NCBI GenBank assembly: GCA_019009955.1
Contig: CM032230.1
Coordinates: 18,097,501-18,161,500 of the forward strand
Length of the DNA stretch: 64,000 bases
Reading direction: 5' to 3'
DNA from: Riptortus pedestris
Lineage: Eukaryota > Arthropoda > Insecta > Hemiptera > Alydidae
Below the pieces are notes generated by a model. That model had not been told where the DNA came from. It made no database searches and worked only from the letters and a program-made list of their open reading frames with translations. Numbering within the stretch: position 1 is the first letter of the stretch; the number at the start of each line of letters is the position of its first letter. Shown piece by piece: positions 56,456 to 64,000 of the stretch. The position numbers and the translations under genes are program-made.

Positions 56456-57240
56456 ATAAATGACATATAATCATTAGAAAACCCGATAGCGGATCGTACT
56501 TTGCAAATAGGCCAGCTATATCCACTAATCATTATTCTTTTCATTATTTTTGTTTTGGTCTTTACAATAGTCTACAGTCAAATAATAAATGGTCGTATGT
56601 ATGTTCTGTTTGCACGTCGCATATGCACTGGCTGTTTTCAATAATTTTAAACCTATGTAAATAACTTTACAATAGTCCATGCCCTGACAGTACTTGAGTA
56701 ATTGTATTATTAATTACTTTTTCTTTGTTGTATGTAATTTAAAAATGTGTATAAATGCCTTGCGTTCGTCCACCTTTGTTTGTGTTGGTCCATCACTCAT
56801 TCCATTGTTTAAATGTTTCTTGTCTTAGTGTGCTTTTAATCATAGATTCAGGTATTTATTGTTGTAAGCAAGCGAAAGTGTTTTTCTGTAGTTGGTAATT
56901 TCTCACAAGCGAAGGAGCATTTGTCCCTAGTCGAAGGACCTTGTTCCCGAATGTTTGTATCCTTTGTTTGAGCATTACACTGCTGCCAAACCTAACAGGA
57001 CATGGCCAAGCCAGTAACTAATTAGGTGTATAGCTGTTTTGTAGGGTAATGCAACACAAGGCAGTTCCAGCGATTTTTCTTTTCATAAGTCTTGGTATAT
57101 TGTTGTTTCCAAGTTAAGTTTTGTCCATACTTATCGATTATCGGAAGGCCACCCGTTTAAAACATCATCAAAAGATAATCCATTTATTGTTTAAAATAAT
57201 ACTAGTAGAATTTATAAATGACAAAATGGTTAAGGGGAGG
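56456..57240 (-). pseudogene. Second type of non-LTR C-terminal knuckle, in unassigned DNA
   Basis: Between about 56570 and 56700, minus strand: SGHGLL, SYLHRFKIIENSQCICDVQT, EHTYDHLLFDCRLL. GHG-x-f-x-x-YLhRFki-x-x-s-x-C-x-C-x-x-x-x-q-T-x-x-HLLFdC is the C-terminal knuckle of another group of RNase H-bearing non-LTR elements. The rest of the interval is unassigned. Confidence 0.5.
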
Positions 57241-57395
57241 CCACTCATTTACACAAAAATATTTAGTGGTTCAAAACAGCTTACCGCTATTATATGATGA
57301 CGGTGTATATGGTGGTTCATACTTGTCTTGTTCATCTTAGTCATTCTGTTTCTTTTGTTATCAGAAAATGAACAGAATAGAATAGAATATATATT

Positions 57396-57522
57396 TAATA
57401 CTGTTAAGGTCTTCGAGTATTGTCCGTGTTTAGTGCCGTGTATTTTAGTTGCCGTTTCGCTAGACATGCTTCTAGCTTCCTCAAGGCTATCTCTGAGACT
57501 GAAGAGTGTGTGTTCACCTCAG
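57396..57522 (-). repeat. Inverted terminal repeat, left arm, of a Penelope-like unit
   Basis: The complement of 58023-58149 with about 90 percent identity by eye. On the minus strand it carries TTGAGGAAGCTAGAAGCATG then TCTAGCGAAACGGCAAC, a stem flanked by GAGGA and GAAAC. Confidence 0.88.
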
Positions 57523-57990
57523 GTATATATGAAGGCCTTGTCCGGTTTCCTTGGGCGGAGTCGTCCCCTCCAGGTGTCTACGGATACTTCTTCCGGTGGT
57601 CGTTCGCCCGCTATATCCTCCTTTATGTTTCTTGTGCGTGGTCTCTGTGGAATGACGGGCTTCCAGAGTTTGCTGAGTCTGTATCCAGCCTCCCTGTTGA
57701 TGTTGAATGGGCATTTCGCGATTTCTATGGCTTCTCGAACCAGTCTTTCTTGGTATCGGTCCATCTTGGCCAGCACCTTAACTTCATCGAATTTGATGCC
57801 GTGATTAGTTTCCCAGAAGTGTTCTGCTATTGCTGATTCTTCTGTCCGAGACTTTTTAAACACTTGATATGCTCGGCGACCCTGGTGTTTATCAATCTGC
57901 CGGTTTGTCCAATATATTCTTAGCCGCAAGAACAGGGTATGCTGTATATTCCTGGGATTTTTGTCTGGAGTTGATCTTTGCAGCTGGGTA
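57519..57990 (-). pseudogene. Penelope-like element: GIY-YIG endonuclease end
   Basis: Minus strand, first frame: YIGQTGRLINTRVAEHIKCL (the YIG part and the arginine helix of a GIY-YIG nuclease). After a shift: ESAIAEHFWETNHGIKFDEV, KVLAKMDRYQERLVREAIEI, AKCPFNINREAGYRLSKLW. The glutamate of REAIEI is the metal-binding residue of the fold. This is the C-terminal domain of Penelope-like retroelement ORFs; the RT is missing and one frameshift splits the nuclease. Confidence 0.82.
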
Positions 57991-58022
57991 ACATGTGTGC
58001 TATTTTCTCTTCAGTCTCAGAG

Positions 58023-58149
58023 CTGAGGTGAACACACACTCTTCAGTCTCAGAGATAGCCCTGAGGAAGCTAGAAGCATGTCTAGCAAAACGTTGGCAAC
58101 TAAAATGCAGACACGGTCAATACCCGAAGACCTTAACAGTATTAATAAC
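58023..58149 (+). repeat. Inverted terminal repeat, right arm, with hammerhead-like signature
   Basis: It reads CCCTGAGGAAGCTAGAAGCA, TGTCTAGCAAAACGTTGGC at 58059-58097. A hammerhead ribozyme core is CUGANGA, stem II, GAAA, then a minimal stem III and NUH. Here CTGAGGA is intact and stem GCTAG/CTAGC is perfect, but GAAA has become AAAA and one extra A lies before stem II; the left arm keeps GAAAC but has TTGAGGA. Confidence 0.8.
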
Positions 58150-58389
58150 CAGGACCGTGGAAGTCTACGAGTTTATTAGAATATATATTTATTTGTTAAA
58201 GATTTACATCTTGTACAAATTCAATAAACAAATATCAATTCTGTCTTTTTAAATAAATAATTAAATCCAAGTTCTTGAGGTCAACAATAATATGACGATA
58301 AAGAAAAAAAAAAGTAATATAGTGTAAATAGTAAAATATTTAAGATAAAAGATAACTAGAAGCATTCTATAAACCCTTTTCCGTCTTAA
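58150..58389. other. Unassigned AT-rich DNA
   Basis: No feature recognised. Confidence 0.45.
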
Positions 58390-58740
58390 TATAACATTTA
58401 ACTGGAGTGTGGTCCATCAGCACTTATAGATTCCAGAGAATTGCATGCTGACGTGATGAAGCAGTAAATCTTGTGTAGTTTTTCGAGGCTATCGATACTA
58501 AGTATCTCTTCAATTTTATGTACATCACTGACTGCTGAGGAAAGTGTTTGTAGATATTTATTTCTGTCTTCGATGGGCTTCTCACAGTAGAGAAGTATAT
58601 GTGACAGGCTATTAGGGATGAACTGATTACAAAAAGTGCAAGATTCCTGAGCTTTGAATGAGAAAGTTTTGTTTCGTGATTGAAGTTTGGTGAATTCTGA
58701 GCTTGATACTCTTAATTGGCTATTTATCAGAAAATGAGTG
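58390..58740 (-). pseudogene. Third type of non-LTR C-terminal knuckle fragment
   Basis: Minus strand: LRVSSSEFTKLQSRNKTFSF, KAQESCTFCNQFIPNSLSHI, LLYCEKPIEDRNKYLQTL. C-x2-C-x8-SH-x-x-x-x-C matches the terminal knuckle of RNase H-bearing non-LTR elements. The RT is absent. Confidence 0.5.
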
Positions 58741-58991
58741 ATCGTTTATTAACACCACTTGGTTTTTATTAGCACCACTTAGTGATCGTTTGTCATTACC
58801 CCACTTGGACCTTGCAGAGTTCATCTGGCAGACGGTGGCCGGGGACGACTGCTTTGTGCAGCTACTCCGTCCAGTTTGAGCTAACTGTAATTTATAATTA
58901 CATTTTGTCAGACATTTTGTTTTTTTTAAAACATTCTGTAAGTGTTATTTTAAACAAGAAAGTGTTTTTTTTTCTTTTAATATGATTAACA

Positions 58992-60160
58992 CAGCTCAAT
59001 GATCAAGTAAGAGATTTAGGTCTTTCAAAAGATGCGTCCCTTCTGCTGCAAACGGAATTGTTAAGTTCCAGATTAAAAAATAAAAACGTTTTATCATCTG
59101 GCACCTCATGGTACAGATACCGAAAAAAAGAATTTACCCAGTTTTTCTCAAAAGAAAAAATTTAGTTTTTTGCAAGGACTCAGGCATTGCTTTGATATAC
59201 AGTACGAATCATCTGAATAGCGCCTATTCATTGATTTGTCCAAAACTAGTCTTAAAATAGTATTATTGCACAATGAAAATAAATTTGCATTGATGGGGGA
59301 TTCTGTGCATATGGAAGAAAACTATAACGATTTCGCCATTATCCTGGACAAAACAATCAAATACAGGACCGTCAATGGATGGTTTGTGGGACTTCAAAGT
59401 AATCACGATGCTTTTGGGTCAGCAGGCAGGCTATACTAAAGACTCATGCTTCTTATGGTTGTGGGAAAGTAGAGCCAGAGAACAGCACTGGACTAAAAGT
59501 GATTAGCCACCCTGAGAATCTTTAAAACCTGGAGAGAAAAATGTTATCAATACTACTTTGGTACCATCAGAAAAGGTTTTGTTGCATCCTTTCCATATCA
59601 TTGGGGATGATGAATCAATTTGTAAAATCGCTGCAAAATGATGGGGACTGTTTTAAATATCTATGTACAAAATTACCGAAGCTGTCAAGAGCAAAGTTGA
59701 AAGAGGGAGCTGGCCCCGACATAAGAAAACTTTTAAACGCCACCCTCTTTGTGGAAAGGAAAAAGAAGCTTTGGAATCGTTCAAGGATGTAGTTCGAAAG
59801 TTTTGGGAAATACTAAGGATCCTGACTACATCTGTTGAACAATGAAACCATTGTTCAACAGATACAAGCAGCTATACGAAGCTCAAGGCTGCAACATGAG
59901 CTTGAAGGCCCATTTTTTATATTCCCACTTAGACTATTTTCCTGAAAACCTGGGAGCTTGCAGTGAAGAACAGGGAAAGCGGTTTCACCAGAATGTTCGT
60001 TATATCGAGACACGGCATCAAGGAAGATGGGATGTCACTATGCTTGCAGACTACTGGTGGATGCTTAAGCGGGAAACTAAAGATGGTAATCGGGAAAGAA
60101 CTCGACGAAATAACAAGGAAAAGAAGAAAAGGTTTAAAAAAAAACACGAAGAAGTATAAT
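58992..60160 (+). pseudogene. Decayed copy of a protein family widespread in arthropod genomes
   Basis: Across three frames on the plus strand: VRDLGLSKDASLLLQTELLS, SRLKNKNVL, YRKKEFTQFFS; then LFIDLSKTSLKIVLLHNENK and FALMGDSVHMEENYNDFAI; CFLWLWESRAREQHWTKSD, EKNVINTTLVPSEKVLLHPF; then LKEGAGPDIRKLL, EKEALESFKDVVRKF, QGCNMSLKAHFLYSHLDYFP, ENLGACSEEQGKRFHQ, ETRHQGRWDVTMLADYWWML, KRETK, and a lysine-rich tail. I recall this family as high-copy 'uncharacterized protein' entries in insects, crustaceans and Hydra, which suggests a mobile-element origin. At least three shifts and stops disable it. The biochemical function is unknown to me. Confidence 0.65.
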
Positions 60161-60470
60161 ATTGTTGCTATACCCCCAACCACCCCTAACCACCCGTATG
60201 TCTCAAAATAATGTTTCATTGGTTGTAAAAAAAGTATTATGTATTACAATTCGAGTGCTTTTACGAATTATGATGTGCTTGAATTTCCAAAAAAAAAAAA
60301 ACACTAATGTGATAGAAACAAATGGACATCACTTCTGAAATCAGAGCATTCTAAAACAAATAATTCAGTAAAAATATCTCACGGATCAAAATTTTTATTG
60401 TAGACCCATGTAATAGATAAGTACCGTTTTGTCTTGGGTTGAGTGCCAATTTGCAATTCAGAACCATTTT
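60161..60470. other. Unassigned AT-rich DNA
   Basis: No feature recognised. Confidence 0.45.
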
Positions 60471-60474
60471 GATT

Positions 60475-60615
60475 AGGCGTCGATGGCCGGTTGAAGATAG
60501 CTACGCCCCCTTGACCTCCATCCCAAGCAAGGATCCCTTGGGCATCGCCAGGGAGTAAATGATCCCTCTGGGATCAACCTCCAACAACTCTCCCTTCACC
60601 CTCGGGGTTCCCTAG
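60475..60615. other. Short GC-richer island
   Basis: A 140-bp block (CCCCCTTGACCTCCATCCC, GGATCCCTTGGGCATCGCC, GATCCCTCTGGGATCAACC) in otherwise very AT-rich DNA, with several GGGATC and GATCCC words that can pair. It may be a transposon end. Not assigned. Confidence 0.35.
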
Positions 60616-62045
60616 TTTTAATTATGTTTGTGTTTTGTTGATTCCATTTTTAATTCAATTTTTTTTTCCTTCAGATTAGAGATCATTTTTCTCAAACCCC
60701 TTCGCCTTGTATTATGTCCTTTTAGTACCATTTTTAGTGACATCAAATTGTTTAAATTTGGAGTATATAAATGTAACAAAATCAACAATTTATTATCAAT
60801 AATAGGTTTTATAACATGATATCGTCAAGAATGAAAGAAAAAATTATTTATAAATGAAGGTTATTTATTTTTAAAAAATGAATAAGTCTATTTCATGTTT
60901 TAAAAATAAAAGATATTTAACGAAAATTGTATAAGAAAAATGATGTATTAATCTACTATGGAATCACTATCATGTATACTGGAAGATAAGAGTGTATTGT
61001 CTTTGAAGTGGCATAATATATAATAACAAAACAGATGCACAGCTTAAAAAATGGTAATACAGAAATTAAAATAGGTTTTATTTATTACTTTTGAATGAAT
61101 AGTATGATTTATTATTTTAAAAAAAACTGTTTACAACGCATGATTCACATTTCAATTAATTATTTAATTTTAATTTTGTATACAGTGGATACGAGACTTT
61201 TATAATAGTATTAAAATGTCTTAATTCAAAATATAAAGATTATTTACTATTTTTCATATGTACAGTGGCTAAAGAAAATGAATTTCTTTTGGCTTTAAAC
61301 AGACGTAGGAAAGGATATAGTATATTAACATTATTTGAAGGTGCATTAGCTGTTTCGGTTTGAAGGTTAATAAAAACTTTCCCTTTTCAATCTAATAATT
61401 CCCAATAATGTGAAAAATAATTTAAAAAAAAATATAAACGAAATTAGTTATACAAACCATATAATTACACTTGTTAAAAACTGAAAGTATTACCTGCAGA
61501 ATTGTAAGATCTCTAAAAACGGGTATCAGTTACTGCCATAGTCATTTCTACTAACGGAGTCAAACCTAAAAATATTGACAAAACCCCGAAATATTTAAAT
61601 TTAGTAGATAAAATAATTATGTATTTGTAAAATCTGTATTATTACATTCATGAGTACTCATTGAAATAACCATTTTAACCGGTTGTAAATATGCTCGAGA
61701 TAAAAATAAACCCTCATTTAATAATATATGATATTAGAATTACATATGTACTTTATTGGATGAATAAATTATACTGCCTACTAATTCTTTAGGGAATCAC
61801 GAATCCTATAATTGAGATTCACAATTCGTCACACTGAAAAAAAAAATTTAATGAATTGTGAAAAATTCAGAATATTCATATAATAAAGGTGATTTGGGAA
61901 TATCGATAATACATATTACTTACAGTGCAGGCAGAGGCGAAGAGATGAATCTCGCGTCATCAAAGAAACGAGCTACATGTAGACAGAAATGAGAGGGCAC
62001 ACCGGCGAATACTGGGGACCTGGCTCTAGATCAAGGTAGGGGATG
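60616..62045. other. Long AT-rich stretch, nothing recognised
   Basis: Poor in G and C, with no ORF, tandem array or known element. This is the quietest part of the window. Confidence 0.55.
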
Positions 62046-62054
62046 TAGGGGGTG

Positions 62055-62335
62055 AGCCGCCCCCACCACTCGCCTCTACCCCACCGCCCCACCACTCGCC
62101 TCTACCCCGCCGCCCCACCACTCGCCTCTACCCCGCCGCCCCCACCACTCGACTCTACCCCGCCGCCCCCACTCGTCTCTACCCCGCCATCCCCACCACT
62201 CGCTTCTACCCCGCCGCCCCCACCACTTGCTATACCCCGCCACCCCCCCTCGTCTCTACGCCGCTGCCCCCTCCACTCGCCTTTACCCCGCCACCCCACA
62301 ACTCAACTCTACCTCGCCACCCTCTCCACTAGCCG
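62055..62335 (+). repeat. ~27-bp C-rich minisatellite
   Basis: About ten units of CCACCACTCGCCTCTACCCC then GCCGCC, with drift at the edges. Both strands give low-complexity frames. Confidence 0.9.
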
Positions 62336-62499
62336 CCTCCGCCATTTATTATACTGTGTTGGTTATAGTACTAGTATTTAGGAGATTTTTATTACAGGCT
62401 TTATTAGTTTAATCGGTTTATTTTATATTCCTCCAAGCCTGCAGAAAATCTTTGAAAGCAGCAAAGTTTTCTGGGCTCTGAACTATTTTTCTGGATTCG

Positions 62500-64000
62500 G
62501 GTCATAACTGAAAATGCTACGCAACATATTGAACCGAGCTACGTCGTACAGGACACATCTCAGAAGAACTGACCGGCTGATTCTTCTGCATCGCCACATG
62601 GATACAATGGGCTTCTTTTCTTTTTAAATTTATATTTAGTGCTTCTACCATCTCCATCGGTGTTGAGGCCGGTAGGGGCCATCCCTTTATTTTCCTCCGC
62701 TCGGCTACTTTACCCTTGACTACGATATCAAGCGGAGCAACGTTTGCTACTACATTGGCCGCCTCGTACGTTCTTGTCCTGTAGGCGTTTATCATGAGTA
62801 TTAAGATTAATATTAAGTCCTCTGCATCCTATTCATGGACTCATTGTGTCCTCTATTCAGCAGTGGTCCCCAGGCTGCGGCAGCGTATGTGGCTATATAT
62901 GATTTATACAATGTGAGAGGAGGTATAAACCGTATCTCCCATGTCACTCCTGCCATTCTCTGCAGAATGTTCATGACCTTATTAGCCTTCAGCAGAATCG
63001 AGTCAATGGTCGGATTAATTTTCTTGTAACGTCCAAAGCTGACTCCCAGATATGTTATCACATCTGGGAACTCGACCCACTTGCCTGCTATCTTGGTCCT
63101 CAGAGGATGGGCATGATCCTACTTCCCCTTCATAATCAGGCCACACGTTGTCTCAGGGGACACTCTGAGATTAACCCTCGCCAGCCACTCCAGAATGATG
63201 ATAATAGCCGAGTCGGCCTGTTCCTGTGCTGAGGCCCTTGAGTTGCTCTTCACCACTACCACGAGGTCGTTCACATACGCACTTACAGTAATTCCCGTTG
63301 ACTCCAGGAGCTTCACGAGTCCGTCAATTAACAGGATCCACAGTGGGGGCCCATGCACCGATCCCTGAGGACACCCGTTAGTGATATTTACCGCAGCGCT
63401 TGAGTCGGCACCATCTCTTAAATAGACCCGCTTTTCGTTGAGGAAGCTGCTTATTAACTCAAACTTGGAAACGCCATCATTTGTAGTATTTCGACTATTG
63501 CTGGCCACCATGCGTTATCGTATGCCCCGGCTATATCGATGAATATTGCGAGCGCAGTCGTCGATCAGCTTCTTGAGAGTTGGTGCGGTCGACCTTTCTG
63601 GCATGCCTCCAAATTGTCTATGGCTGGCTCTTCTTATTCGGGGAAATATCACTTTTCTTACCTTTCCCAGAACCGGGAGCATGCATTTGGGCCGATAGGT
63701 TCCTGCCAAACTGAGGTCCCTTTACCCCTTTTTCTTGAACGCCACAACTGCGGCCGTTTTCCATGCTCTAGGAAAGTACCCTATTCCTTGGCAGTTCATT
63801 ATTCTTGTCAGATGCTGCCCTATCGCTGGCAAGGCTTGCTGGACCTACTGGGGCTGAATACCATCTCCTCCTGGTGCGCCCTTCTTCTTCATTTTCCTCA
63901 CTGCCTTCTCCACGTCCAACTCGTCCTGAGAAAATTTAGTGTCTGGTGGTAGCCTGGAGGTCTGCCTAACTGCCGACTGTTCCCTAGTGTCGCTGGCTGG
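62500..64000 (-). pseudogene. R1-clade non-LTR retrotransposon, RT and C-terminal part, runs off the window
   Basis: Minus strand, right to left: KFSQDELDVEKAVRKMKKKG, APGGDGIQPQ (63920), GYFPRAWKTAAVVAFKKKG, AGTYRPKCMLPVLGKVRKV, RQFGGMPERSTAPTLKKLID, then KFELISSFLNEKRVYL, NGCPQGSVHGPPLWILLIDG, AYVNDLVVVVKSNSRAS, RVNLRVSPETTCGLIMKGK, ITYLGVSFGR, and the post-RT part YIATYAAAAWGPLL, AANVVANVAPLDIVVKGKVA. The GCPQGSVLGP-x-LW-x-L-x-DGL and LAGVPPLDL style marks R1. The catalytic YADD box is YVND, so the first metal-binding aspartate is lost, and frames are broken. It is inactive. Confidence 0.85.

Noticed and set aside
57420..57836. Plus-strand frames of 138-158 codons
   Set aside because: Shadows of the minus-strand Penelope-like nuclease and its terminal repeat.
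62052..62412. Proline-rich protein frame
   Set aside because: Produced by the C-rich 27-bp minisatellite.

Overview
This window looks like nuclear DNA of an arthropod, most likely an insect. It is AT-rich, packed with degraded transposons, (TA)n microsatellites and minisatellites, and holds one protein gene broken into short exons by very long introns. I see no bacterial-type gene organisation and no intact rRNA or tRNA gene.

The host gene runs on the minus strand. Four exons (47199-46960, 23505-23365, 16771-16601, 5116-5012) join in phase 0 with GT/AG sites. They encode the signal peptide and the first part of the extracellular Venus-flytrap domain of a family C GPCR. The peptides match, from memory, the insect GABA-B receptor type 3 subunit far better than R1 or R2. 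The introns are about 23.5, 6.6 and 11.5 kb, and the rest of the receptor lies beyond position 1.

The rest is mostly repeats. (1) Family A: about a dozen copies of a roughly 0.9-kb non-autonomous element with a GC-richer left end, a (TA)n tract near the right end and a 3' palindrome; its layout recalls Helentron-derived HINE/DINE elements. (2) Family B: large elements (8.2-12.3 kb, 33.6-37.3 kb) built from roughly 300-bp internal modules and ending in (TA)n. (3) Family D: a diverged interspersed repeat with four pieces. (4) A tRNA-related SINE with four copies. (5) DNA transposons: a dead mariner inserted in a family A copy, a hAT relic with an 8-bp target duplication, and two TA-flanked elements whose insertion sites can be read directly. 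(6) Retroelement coding relics: I-like elements with RNase H, RTE, R1, two BEL/Pao, a Ty3/Gypsy pol end, Penelope-like GIY-YIG and RT pieces, and a diverged non-LTR RT. (7) A decayed copy, at 59-60 kb, of a protein family I remember as common in arthropod and Hydra genomes. Minisatellites with 16-120-bp units fill several stretches.

The most useful results are the receptor gene model, the two precise insertion sites (22781-22994 beside its own empty paralogue; 19416-19893 inside a minisatellite), the family A architecture, and a Penelope-like unit at 57.4-58.15 kb with inverted terminal repeats carrying a hammerhead-like signature. I found no convincing new multigene system. All family names come from reading motifs by eye, without database searches.
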